Positions 1-7,001 are shown, counted from the stretch's first letter. The stretch is 8,821 nucleotides of DNA from Acidilobaceae archaeon UBA162 (GCA_002496425.1 DAJS01000009.1:17114-25934), one strand, 5' to 3'. Notes: generated by a model from the letters alone, not told the origin. Numbers and translations are program-made.

Positions 1-132
1 CAGTACTACTTGCAAGTTTGCCATATAGCCATAGCGTCCTTCCTTAGAGCAAGGTTTTACAGACGTGGAACCTGTTTGAGACAACAGTCACGCATCCTAA
101 GGTTCGATCAAGAGTCCATCCAGGCGACTTAG
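1..132 (+). other. Possible 3' end of a plus-strand gene cut by the window edge
   Basis: Frame 1 of the plus strand is open from the first base to a TAG at 130-132, giving 43 codons with a Cys/Arg/Gln-rich translation (begins QYYLQVCHIAIASF). A run this short can easily stay open by chance, and I recognise no family. If real, the gene would converge on the kinase operon, with only about 32 bases between the stop codons. The rest of positions 1-164 shows no clear terminator for the minus-strand kinase genes (no T-tract in the minus orientation), no tRNA and no repeat. Confidence 0.15.
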
Positions 133-164
133 AGGAGACTTAAGACTTGCCTTGGCTGCATGGG

Positions 165-1610
165 TTATTTAAGTCTACTTATAACGTCAACCAGCTTTGG
201 CCAGACGTTAGCATAGCCGTCTGTCAATGATCTTATTTCACGTAGTTCCCCCTTTGGGTTATATTGCTCGATAGGCCTTAGGAAGTAAGCCTTCACCTTG
301 CTTATCGTCATCTTAAAGCTGTTGCTGAGAAGTACAGGCACGAGTGCCCCCTTAGCAACGGAGTCGCCATAAACCAGGACTATCCTATTATAGACCTCTG
401 CCCTCACGCGGTTCAAGTAAGGTGACTTGGAAGTGCCTCCAGTAACCCCTACGGCAGTTATGCGAAGCCCGAGCAAAGACTCAAATAGATCTAGGAACAA
501 CCTCTCTACGCTTGCTATGCCTGCTGCGATCCCAGCCGTGACCCTACCTATGGCACTTTCCCTAGGCTCGCTCAGGTTAGGCGATATGTTGATTAGCGAA
601 GCTAGAACGTTTGAGACGTAGAAGGGTGATCTGTCAGCTGGTGGGAAGAATATAGGATAAGGGCCACTTGACCTCTCTGCATATCTAATGGCCTCCTCTA
701 CGCTAACTCCCATAACCTTCTCAGCTATCCAAGATAGGAATGCACCAGTGAAGCCGGTAGCCCCTCCAGCGAGGTAGCCGCTGATAGGATGTATGTGATA
801 GTAAAGCGAGGGGTGAGGCACCACCCTGTCAGACACTGCCTTGACGACGCTAGTAGAGCCCCCGTAAACGCTCACGTCACCTGTTTCTAGTGCCCCTCCT
901 GCCAGCGCTGAAGAGTTGCCGTCTGTCATGCCATTATAAACCATTGCCCCCTTTAGGCCTAGCTCATCGGCGAGAGACCCTGAAGCCTGACATAGAAGGG
1001 CGCCGCTTGGAGATAGCTTAGGGAGCTTCGCGACGTCTAAGTTAAGGTAATCATAGACTTCCCTTATATAGACAGGAGGTGATGACATTATGTCGAGTCC
1101 GAATTTAAGTGCGTTGCTGTAGTCAGTTACGACCTCATCAGAAGGTGGCTGACCACAGATTTTATATGAGACCCAGGTAGCCTGGGGCATCACCCAACTA
1201 GCTGATGACCAGACAGTTGAGTCCCTGTTCTTTAGGCCAAAGAGCTTCACTATTGGAGACTCAGCGTTCACTAGGGCCTTTTTTGCTATATCATCTGATA
1301 GTCTCGCCCTTACGAGCTCATAGGAAGGTATGTCGCTCTCATAATACATGTATGGTCTTGAGACCGGCTCCCCTTTACTGTTGACTAGCAAAAAGGTGCC
1401 GGAAGTGCCGTCAACCGTTACATGCTTCTCGCAATGACATTCCCTTAAATATCTTGGAGTGGCAGCTTTTAATGCCTCTAGCCAGGCCTCAGTAGACTGC
1501 TCTCTTAGAGAGGATTTGCCATAAGCTACTAGGCTTCCATTAACATCATAGACCTCAACTCTTATTCCACTTGTGCCAATGTCTATACCTACAAGCACTT
1601 GCTCAGGCAC
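165..1610 (-). CDS. FGGY-family carbohydrate kinase, D-ribulokinase-like (SePSK/AtXK-1 type)
   Basis: This is a cytosolic ATP-dependent sugar kinase of 481 residues, full length for the FGGY family (two actin-like ASKHA domains). Visible hallmarks are the N-terminal phosphate loop with D10 and T13 (GIDIGTSG), VDGTSG at 66-71, TDYSNALKFG at 162-171, the likely catalytic base D230 in MTDGNSSA, GGSTS at 250-254, GYLAGGATG around 278-286, and the adenosine-loop Gly pair 391-392 (GGTSKSP). From memory, the VDGTSG, DYxNALK, TTDS-like and GST motifs resemble the Synechococcus SePSK/Arabidopsis XK-1 group, which phosphorylates D-ribulose at C5; a xylulokinase-like activity is the main alternative. 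Translation starts at GTG (1610-1608), preceded by an SD-like GGGGTGA (1623-1617). The start overlaps the end of the upstream kinase gene by 8 bp, so the two are translationally coupled in one operon. Kinase family is near certain; substrate is an inference. Confidence 0.9.
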   Translation of the reverse strand: MPEQVLVGIDIGTSGIRVEVYDVNGSLVAYGKSSLREQSTEAWLEALKAATPRYLRECHCEKHVTVDGTSGTFLLVNSKGEPVSRPYMYYESDIPSYELVRARLSDDIAKKALVNAESPIVKLFGLKNRDSTVWSSASWVMPQATWVSYKICGQPPSDEVVTDYSNALKFGLDIMSSPPVYIREVYDYLNLDVAKLPKLSPSGALLCQASGSLADELGLKGAMVYNGMTDGNSSALAGGALETGDVSVYGGSTSVVKAVSDRVVPHPSLYYHIHPISGYLAGGATGFTGAFLSWIAEKVMGVSVEEAIRYAERSSGPYPIFFPPADRSPFYVSNVLASLINISPNLSEPRESAIGRVTAGIAAGIASVERLFLDLFESLLGLRITAVGVTGGTSKSPYLNRVRAEVYNRIVLVYGDSVAKGALVPVLLSNSFKMTISKVKAYFLRPIEQYNPKGELREIRSLTDGYANVWPKLVDVISRLK

Positions 1611-3108
1611 GTTGATTCACCCCTTGAACGACGCTTAGGTACCTGGCATAGGCCTTCTCGTGCTCCTCGCTGTGGTTTGGAGTAAACACCTCAATAGGAT
1701 AGGAGTTAACCACAAAGTTCCTGAGGTCTCTGAGAGAATGAATTAGACCCAGGCCTGAGGCCTGTAGGAGGACGTTTCCTATTGCTGTTGCCTCGGTGGG
1801 CCCAGCATAAACTGGCAGCCCTATTATGTCTGCCACAAGCTGGTTTAGAAAAGCGTTCTTAGAGCCTCCGCCGAATATATTAATCCTGGCTATCTTTTTG
1901 CCTGTGACCTTTTCTACCTGTTCAAACGTAGCCCTGTACTTAAAGGCCAGACTCTCATAAATGAGCCTGAAGAGGCCTCCATCGTCAGATGGAACATGTT
2001 GACCAGTCTCCCTTAAGTAGTCCTTTATCGCCTCAACCATGTTAAGAGGCGATATGAACCTCTCGTCGTCAGTATCAATAAAGGCCATGAAGGGGGGTGA
2101 CCTTGAGGCAAGGGAAACTATATCATCATAGCTGAGCTCCCTGCCCTGCTCGGTCAAGACCCTTTTGGTCTCCTCAACAAGCCACATGCCCTGAAGATCC
2201 TTCAGATAAGTTATGGTACCGAACGCCCCTCCCTCGTTGGTAAAGTTGTATTTTAGCCCCTCCTTACTGAAAAGGGGCTCGGACAGCTCAACGCCGACAA
2301 GTGACCATGTGCCAGAGCTAACGTAACCCGTCAGTTCATCAACCATAGGGCCTGCTGCAACGGCTGAGGCCGTGTCATGAGTTGCGGGGGCTATAATATT
2401 AACCTCCGGCGGCATCCCTAGCTCAGCTGCAAGCCGCCGATCTATGGTTCCAATAATGGAGCCTGGCTGCACAACTTCAGCTGAGAAGATATCAGCAGGC
2501 AGATCTAGGGCAGTAAGTATATCGTAACACCACCTCTTGTTCTTTATGTCAAACATTTGGCTCGTAGTGGCATCGGTGTACTCATTAGTTGCATTGCCAG
2601 ATAGCCAATAGTTGAAGAGGTCAGGTATCATAAGGAAGATCTTGGCCGCGCTAAGGATGCTTGGCCTCCTTAACTTCATTGAGTAAAGCTGATACAGCGT
2701 GTTGATCTCAAGTATGTGGTTTCCAGTACAGCTGAAGAGCTCATCAGGAGGTACAATACTGTGAAGCAGCCTGCTAACCCCCTTTGTCCTTAGATCACGA
2801 TAAGTGTGAGGGTTCTCAACCAGCTGTCCTGTAGAGTCAAGCAAGGCAAAGTCTATGCCCCACGTGTCAACTCCTATGGAGGCTAGCTTACGACCGAACC
2901 TCTTGTACGCTGTCTTCAGCGCCCTTTTCATCTCATGCCATATACGAAGCACATCCCAGTAAGCGCTGTCACCCACCCTGACCATATAATTGGGCCACCT
3001 GTACAGCTCCTCGACATTAACCTTCCTCTCTGCCTCATTAATGAAGCCTACCATAGCCCTACAGCTAGTAGCGCCAAGGTCAAAGGCAACCACCACTGTT
3101 TCATCCAA
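1603..3108 (-). CDS. FGGY-family kinase of the rhamnulokinase (RhaB) type
   Basis: A 501-residue cytosolic sugar kinase, slightly longer than bacterial rhamnulokinase (about 490). RhaB-like signatures run along its length: phosphate loop FDLGATSCR (D10), VDTWGIDF at 80-87 followed by LLDSTGQLVENP, HTYRD at 101-105, the catalytic-base motif ATHDTASAV with D245, SSGTWSL at 264-270, the adenosine loop FGGGSKNAFLNQL (from 412), and AGPTEATAIGN at 435-445. Rhamnulokinases and the related fuculokinases phosphorylate the C1 hydroxyl of a ketose, using L-rhamnulose or L-fuculose, and for fuculokinase also D-ribulose. No rhamnose isomerase or rhamnulose-1-phosphate aldolase lies in the window, so rhamnose use is not shown; a C1 kinase on another ketose such as ribulose is equally open. 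The start is TTG at 3108-3106; an ATG at 3104-3102 is out of frame. It is the first gene of the minus-strand kinase operon and diverges from the transporter genes. Confidence 0.9.
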   Translation of the reverse strand: MDETVVVAFDLGATSCRAMVGFINEAERKVNVEELYRWPNYMVRVGDSAYWDVLRIWHEMKRALKTAYKRFGRKLASIGVDTWGIDFALLDSTGQLVENPHTYRDLRTKGVSRLLHSIVPPDELFSCTGNHILEINTLYQLYSMKLRRPSILSAAKIFLMIPDLFNYWLSGNATNEYTDATTSQMFDIKNKRWCYDILTALDLPADIFSAEVVQPGSIIGTIDRRLAAELGMPPEVNIIAPATHDTASAVAAGPMVDELTGYVSSGTWSLVGVELSEPLFSKEGLKYNFTNEGGAFGTITYLKDLQGMWLVEETKRVLTEQGRELSYDDIVSLASRSPPFMAFIDTDDERFISPLNMVEAIKDYLRETGQHVPSDDGGLFRLIYESLAFKYRATFEQVEKVTGKKIARINIFGGGSKNAFLNQLVADIIGLPVYAGPTEATAIGNVLLQASGLGLIHSLRDLRNFVVNSYPIEVFTPNHSEEHEKAYARYLSVVQGVNQRA

Positions 3109-3153
3109 GGTAGTCCCTAGTACTTAATGTTCAAGGCCCAACTATAAGGGTTT

Positions 3154-3165
3154 CGATTTAAATAA
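3154..3165 (-). promoter_or_regulatory. Candidate TATA/BRE promoter of the kinase operon
   Basis: Read on the minus strand, the sequence is TTATTTAAATCG, a good archaeal TATA element. The usual spacing of about 26 bases would put transcription start near 3133, leaving a leader of about 25 bases before the TTG start at 3108. The leader has no strong Shine-Dalgarno match. A second AT-rich element, CTTATAGT (3148-3141 on the minus strand), lies closer to the gene and could be an alternative TATA box. Confidence 0.45.
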
Positions 3166-3222
3166 GGGACAATCCTCCTACTAAGACATCGACGAGACTG
3201 TAAACTCTAGCTCCGACTTTAG

Positions 3223-3240
3223 ATTAGACAGTATTCTAAT
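3223..3240. repeat. Short inverted repeat upstream of the permease promoter
   Basis: ATTAGA (3223-3228) and TCTAAT (3235-3240) form a perfect 6-bp inverted repeat with a 6-base spacer, about 10-15 bases upstream of the BRE/TATA of the permease gene. Its position suits a regulator-binding site in this divergent promoter region. An inverted repeat this short in AT-rich DNA may also be chance. Confidence 0.25.
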
Positions 3241-3248
3241 ATCCCTTC

Positions 3249-3263
3249 TTTTAAACTTATATA
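3249..3263 (+). promoter_or_regulatory. Candidate BRE/TATA promoter of the ABC permease genes
   Basis: The element TTTTAAACTTATATA combines a purine/A-rich BRE-like part with a TATA box centred near 3259. Expected transcription start is near 3285, giving a leader of about 40 bases that contains GGAGG (3313-3317), well spaced for the ATG at 3326. Together with the minus-strand promoter it makes 3109-3325 a divergent control region. Confidence 0.5.
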
Positions 3264-3291
3264 CCCAAGGAGCTATGAATACAGTGTATAG

Positions 3292-3307
3292 CATACAAGA
3301 AAGTATG
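3292..3307 (+). repeat. Inverted repeat in the permease leader
   Basis: CATAC (3292-3296) and GTATG (3303-3307) flank a 6-base AAGAAA spacer, just after the predicted transcription start and 5 bases before the ribosome binding site. An overlapping GTAT-AGC-ATAC (3286-3296) adds partial dyad symmetry. It could be a downstream operator for a repressor or a small leader hairpin. The evidence is only the symmetry and the position. Confidence 0.25.
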
Positions 3308-3325
3308 TAGTCGGAGGACGAGTCT

Positions 3326-4186
3326 ATGACCAGATGGCAGGGTGCATTAATGCTGATACCGGCTCTGTTTTTTGCTGGGGTCGCCCTTTACATGGTTCTC
3401 TGGAACATCTACATATCGTTTACTAACTGGTCAATATTTAACCCAAAACCAAAGTTCGCTGGGCTAAGCACTTACACGGCGCTTTTTCATGACATGATAT
3501 TTAAGCTTGGCATTACGCACTCAGCTATCATAACAGCTGTAGTACTCGTAGTGGGTACGGTGCTTGGTATCCTGTTTGCAGGAGGACTCTACTTCCTCAA
3601 GTCTAACGTCCAAAGGAGCGTCTATCTTTCAATCCTATTATACCCCATGACTATTTCCTCAGCCTCAGCTGGGCTTATAGCTGAGTTCCTCTACATGAGG
3701 CAAATAGGTATTGACTGGCTCCTCTCAATGCTACACTTACCTGCAATTAATTGGCTTGGTACCAGCCTTTCGTCTCAGCTGTCAGTCTCACTTATAGAGA
3801 TCTGGGCTCTAACCGGGCTGGGCACGCTCTTCTACCTTGCTGCATTTCTTAATATCCCCAAGGACATTATTGAGGCAGCGAGAATAGACGGGGCAAGCTC
3901 CATTAAGATACTTTTCAAGATAATCATACCTAATTCTTTGAGCGGCTTTATAATCGCATCATCATTGTTGTTCCTCTTCTCCTTTAAGGTATTTACTGTG
4001 CCTTACTTCCTTGGCGGTGGCTTTACCAACTACTACCTTACAACTGCAACCATGTACATCTATAACGCGTGGTTTGGCGAACACTTTGCGGAGGCCTCCG
4101 CGGACGCTGTAATAATAACAGCTATAGTCACGGCAGTAGTTGTGAGCTATGCCACCTATCTGTTGAGGAAAATAAGCAGAGGGTGA
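3326..4186 (+). CDS. Carbohydrate ABC transporter permease, MalF/UgpA type
   Basis: Integral membrane subunit of a CUT1-type sugar importer, 286 residues, with about six membrane segments (roughly 8-30, 66-88, 99-123, 153-174, 205-228 and 260-281). The EAA loop that docks on the ATPase is clear at 183-203: EAARIDGASS, then a conserved hydrophobic end with IIIP. The leading segments match the single-helix N-terminus of short MalF homologues (LIPALFFAGVALYMVLWNIYISFTNW). The ATG start at 3326 has a strong GGAGG 8 bases upstream. The second permease begins 6 bases after the stop. No ATPase gene is present nearby, so the transporter must use a subunit encoded elsewhere. Transport substrate cannot be read from the permease. 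Confidence 0.93.
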   Translation: MTRWQGALMLIPALFFAGVALYMVLWNIYISFTNWSIFNPKPKFAGLSTYTALFHDMIFKLGITHSAIITAVVLVVGTVLGILFAGGLYFLKSNVQRSVYLSILLYPMTISSASAGLIAEFLYMRQIGIDWLLSMLHLPAINWLGTSLSSQLSVSLIEIWALTGLGTLFYLAAFLNIPKDIIEAARIDGASSIKILFKIIIPNSLSGFIIASSLLFLFSFKVFTVPYFLGGGFTNYYLTTATMYIYNAWFGEHFAEASADAVIITAIVTAVVVSYATYLLRKISRG

Positions 4187-4192
4187 TACCTG

Positions 4193-5050
4193 ATGCCGAA
4201 CGAGTTCAGACTAAGGGCAATTAGGTACGCAGCCTTGCAGGTACTATTAGGAGTTGTTGTAATTCTCTGGCTTGTTCCACTCTACGTGGCTCTGATAGGT
4301 GGAGTGAAGACTAACTATGAAGCCACGACCACCCCAATATTTATCCCACCTTCGATCCCTGAAGTTAGTTCGTATTCATATGCATGGTCTCAGCTGCACT
4401 TGGCGTTTGTAAATTCCTTGATAATTGGGCTGGCGGCAGCTGTAATCAGCGCCTTTCTTGGTGCAATGGCCGGTTATGAGTTCTACCTAATATCGCAGAA
4501 ACACTTCAAGGTCAGCACAATTGTGTTCACGTTGATCTCGTTTGCAATGTTCATACCGGTTCAGTCGCTGCTCGTGCCGCTTATGCTGGTGGAGGTAAAA
4601 TACCTACATGGAATTAACACCTACTACGGACCACTTTTTGCATACCTGATCTTCTACCTGCCTATGGGTGCAATGCTAATGAGCATATTTGCACCTGGAA
4701 TTCCAAGGTACCTCATCGAGGCAGCAAGGATAGATGGCGCTAGCGATTGGACAATATTTAGAAAAGTGGCGCTACCGATACTCATGCCAGGCATAATATC
4801 AACCTTCATCTTCGCGTTTGTTCTGATATGGAACAACTTCTTCCTTGCTTTCATACTTAATCCAGCGCCGGCCTGGAGACTTGTCCCATATATTGAGAAC
4901 ACCTACATAGGGGGCTATGGCATCCTCTATAACAAGGCCTTGGCAACAGCTGTTTTGGCGTCGATTCCTCCATTAGTGATATTCATATTCCTTGGCAGAT
5001 ACTTCATAAGAGGACTTGCCTCTTTAGGTGGTGGTGCTAAGGGCATATAG
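4193..5050 (+). CDS. Carbohydrate ABC transporter permease, MalG/UgpE type
   Basis: Second membrane subunit of the importer, 285 residues, six predicted membrane segments. The EAA loop lies at 176-196 (EAARIDGASDW, then KVALPIL). The C-terminus FIRGLASLGGGAKG is the tail typical of MalG-type permeases. The N-terminal part, with WLVPLYVALIGGVKT and a following periplasm-side TPIFIPPSIP stretch, is also standard for the family. The ATG start is served by a GGTGAT (4182-4187) that overlaps the stop codon of the first permease, so the pair is translationally coupled and probably forms a heterodimer. A T-tract follows the gene before the binding-protein promoter. Confidence 0.93.
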   Translation: MPNEFRLRAIRYAALQVLLGVVVILWLVPLYVALIGGVKTNYEATTTPIFIPPSIPEVSSYSYAWSQLHLAFVNSLIIGLAAAVISAFLGAMAGYEFYLISQKHFKVSTIVFTLISFAMFIPVQSLLVPLMLVEVKYLHGINTYYGPLFAYLIFYLPMGAMLMSIFAPGIPRYLIEAARIDGASDWTIFRKVALPILMPGIISTFIFAFVLIWNNFFLAFILNPAPAWRLVPYIENTYIGGYGILYNKALATAVLASIPPLVIFIFLGRYFIRGLASLGGGAKGI

Positions 5051-5070
5051 CCAACGCTTTTTAAGTCATA

Positions 5071-5084
5071 AAACCTTATTTTTT
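5071..5084 (+). terminator. Candidate T-tract terminator after the permeases
   Basis: AAACCTTATTTTTT ends in six T residues (5079-5084) about 30 bases after the permease stop codon. Archaeal RNA polymerase terminates at such tracts without a hairpin. A partial terminator here would let the binding protein be expressed separately from its own promoter. Confidence 0.35.
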
Positions 5085-5150
5085 CCACGTAAGTAAGCGT
5101 CATATCTACATAGAACAGCTTATAGTTGACTAAGAAAGGAGGACTACACA

Positions 5151-5162
5151 ATATTTTTAAAC
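5151..5162 (+). promoter_or_regulatory. Candidate TATA promoter of the binding-protein gene
   Basis: ATATTTTTAAAC contains a TATA element centred near 5157. Transcription would start near 5183, leaving about 20 bases of leader with a modest SD-like GGTGGG (5191-5196) before the TTG start at 5203. The 152-bp gap (5051-5202) between permeases and binding protein is long enough for an independent promoter, and binding proteins are commonly needed in excess over permeases. Confidence 0.45.
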
Positions 5163-5202
5163 CCTAACGAAACGCGCAGATATCGAGACTGGTGGGCACG
5201 AG

Positions 5203-6903
5203 TTGGTACACAATAGAAACTCAAGGTTGTCTATATCTAGGGCTCTTTTGGCTTCGATTATTATTGTTGTTGTGGTTGTAGCAGTGGCGGGTGGCCTTGC
5301 TGGTTACTATGCGACCAGGCCGCCGCATAAGGTCGTTACCACAATCACATCAACAGTGACAACAACTAGTACTGTTATATCACCCACAGTTACAACGGTG
5401 ACAACTAGTACTGTTATATCACCCACAGTTACAACGACGCCCAGCAAGATAACCTTAGGCTTTTACACCTGGTGGGCTGCAACTGGAAAGCTAGCATATG
5501 ACCACTTTATCCCATACTTTGAGAGCCTTTACCCACAGTATACCGTTAGTCCATACGTAGCTCCTGGAGGCGGAGGAGTAAACGCTAAGTACGTCATCAT
5601 AGGTATGATAGAGGCAGGCAAGCCTCCTGCGCTGTTCCAGTCTCACAGCGGGCCTGAGCAGGCCTCATACCCACTCATAACTCCAGGAGGTGTTAAGGCT
5701 TACGTCAACTTCACTCCAATACTAATATCTGAGGGGGTCTGGAATGCCATGGTTCCTGGCGTTAGGTCAGCTATAACTCTAAATGGCACTGCACTGATAG
5801 CGCCGACGAACGTTCACATGGGTGCGATACTTTACATTAACCTTAAGATACTGAAGGAATACAATCTACCTATACCTACAAACCTGAGCGGCCTAATATA
5901 TGACACAAACCAGCTCGCAGCTCACGGCTTTACTAGCATCTGGATGGTACCAGGCGGAGGAGGAGGTTGGGACCAGCTTAACCTTTGGGAGGACATCTTC
6001 CTGGCGCTTGCTATAGAGCAGTATGGGGTTCATGGAGGCGCTGTGCTCTATAACCAGTTTGTCTATGGCACAATTGACCTTAGCAACGCTTCTATTCAGA
6101 GTCTGATAAATGAGACAGACCAGCTGTTCCTTGACTTCACCAAATACGATGTGCCCGGGTGGCAGAGCCTAAGCTGGCAGCCAGGCGCTGCAGAGCTTGC
6201 AGCTGGAAAGGCTGTGTTCCAGGCAAACGGAGGTTGGGTTGGCCTCTATCTAACGGAGTTTGACAACATAACTGTGTACCCAGCCACAGAGCCATACATA
6301 AGCTGGCCTAACGTGACTGTTGTGTTCGAGCCTTTCCCTGGCACTTATGGTGTTTACGCTGCTGTAGTTGACGGTATAAGTGTGCCGGTGCAGCCTCCTA
6401 GCCTTGCCTATGAACAGCAGGGGGCAGAGCTCTTCACTAGTAACCTTGTCACGTATGAGGGCCAAAGCATTTGGACCTACTGGAAGGCCCACACCTACTA
6501 TGATAACATAACTACGTCTACCCCTAACACCTACTACAACACATCAACGTTCTACTACACTCTGAAACAGCTGTGGACCTATGAGTACATGAAGAACGTA
6601 TCGCCTAGCAACTGGGTATATCAGCTCTCAGACGGAGGCCTCTTCGATGACGTTTTTGAATCATGGGATGGACAGGTGCTAGCTCTTCAGGAGCTTGGCT
6701 CAGGCTATATACCGGCCTACAACTCACAGCTTGCGTCTCTGATGCATGAGGAGTGCGAGGAGTGGCTAGCGGCAGGCAAGATAGGTCTAGGATACCTTGG
6801 ATACGCAGGCTTCCCCTTGGGAGGCTATGTTCCACCGTGGGTCATAGTTCCAGGCTACTATTTCAATAGCAGCTACACATGTCCTACCTACACGCTACCT
6901 TGA
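5203..6903 (+). CDS. Sugar ABC transporter substrate-binding protein (family 1, UgpB/MalE-like), membrane-anchored
   Basis: Extracellular solute-binding protein of 566 residues. Residues 1-13 are basic (MVHNRNSRLSISR), followed by a hydrophobic helix (about 14-36). The R13-A14 pair before that helix fits a class III, pilin-like signal cut by PibD, as in Sulfolobus sugar-binding proteins. Residues 43-81 form a Ser/Thr/Val stalk with an internal duplication. The domain from about 83 on shows family 1 features: the GFYTWW first strand, a Gly-rich PGGGGGWDQLNLWEDIF segment, and the LAAGKAVFQANGGWVG helix motif. I count 11 N-X-S/T sequons, which fits an N-glycosylated surface protein. The only two cysteines seen near the C-terminus (518 and 560) could form a disulfide. 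Translation starts at TTG. The neighbouring permeases make it the receptor of this importer; the ligand is unknown but presumably a carbohydrate. Confidence 0.92.
   Translation: MVHNRNSRLSISRALLASIIIVVVVVAVAGGLAGYYATRPPHKVVTTITSTVTTTSTVISPTVTTVTTSTVISPTVTTTPSKITLGFYTWWAATGKLAYDHFIPYFESLYPQYTVSPYVAPGGGGVNAKYVIIGMIEAGKPPALFQSHSGPEQASYPLITPGGVKAYVNFTPILISEGVWNAMVPGVRSAITLNGTALIAPTNVHMGAILYINLKILKEYNLPIPTNLSGLIYDTNQLAAHGFTSIWMVPGGGGGWDQLNLWEDIFLALAIEQYGVHGGAVLYNQFVYGTIDLSNASIQSLINETDQLFLDFTKYDVPGWQSLSWQPGAAELAAGKAVFQANGGWVGLYLTEFDNITVYPATEPYISWPNVTVVFEPFPGTYGVYAAVVDGISVPVQPPSLAYEQQGAELFTSNLVTYEGQSIWTYWKAHTYYDNITTSTPNTYYNTSTFYYTLKQLWTYEYMKNVSPSNWVYQLSDGGLFDDVFESWDGQVLALQELGSGYIPAYNSQLASLMHEECEEWLAAGKIGLGYLGYAGFPLGGYVPPWVIVPGYYFNSSYTCPTYTLP
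5362..5436 (+). repeat. Tandem duplication in the binding-protein stalk (two 36-bp identical copies, 39-bp period)
   Basis: Bases 5362-5397 and 5401-5436 are identical over 36 bp and are separated by 3 bp, so the period is 39 bp or 13 codons, in frame. They encode residues 54-65 and 67-78 (TTSTVISPTVTT twice). The identity at synonymous positions indicates a recent duplication by slippage or unequal recombination that lengthened the stalk between membrane anchor and binding domain. Confidence 0.95.
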
Positions 6904-6917
6904 AGTAATATAAAAGC

Positions 6918-6954
6918 AATTTTTTGACCTAGTGTATGGCTTATAGTATTTTTT
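6918..6954 (+). terminator. Candidate T-tract terminator after the binding protein
   Basis: Two runs of six T residues (6920-6925 and 6949-6954) lie 17 and 46 bases after the binding-protein stop codon. No strong hairpin precedes them. Tandem T-tracts are sufficient for termination in archaea and would isolate the RuBisCO gene from transporter transcription. Confidence 0.45.
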
Positions 6955-6961
6955 GTTATTC

Positions 6962-7001
6962 TTATCATGACATACAAAAATAACATAGCGTTTCATGATA
7001 A
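6962..7001. repeat. Inverted repeat abutting the RuBisCO TATA box
   Basis: TTATCATGA (6962-6970) and TCATGATAA (6993-7001) form a perfect 9-bp inverted repeat with a 22-base spacer. Each arm contains the palindrome TCATGA, and their centres are 28 bases apart, close to two and a half helical turns. The right arm occupies the BRE position directly before the TATA box. This is a plausible operator for a dimeric or tetrameric regulator; no regulator gene is in the window. Confidence 0.4.

Noticed and set aside
100..120. T-arm-like GGTTCGATC suggesting a tRNA near the left edge
   Set aside because: The flanking bases do not pair as a T stem and no acceptor, D or anticodon arm can be drawn around it.
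427..621. Plus-strand open frame inside the downstream kinase gene, and similar antisense frames in other genes (2935-3120, 4654-4902, 4927-5151, 6250-6492, 6605-6835, 7958-8227)
   Set aside because: They are largely or wholly antisense shadows of well-supported genes, with no family likeness and no start signals of their own.
5134..5143. Strong Shine-Dalgarno-like AAAGGAGGA in the gap before the binding-protein gene
   Set aside because: No ATG, GTG or TTG follows at a usable distance, and it lies upstream of the predicted TATA box, so it would not be in the binding-protein mRNA.
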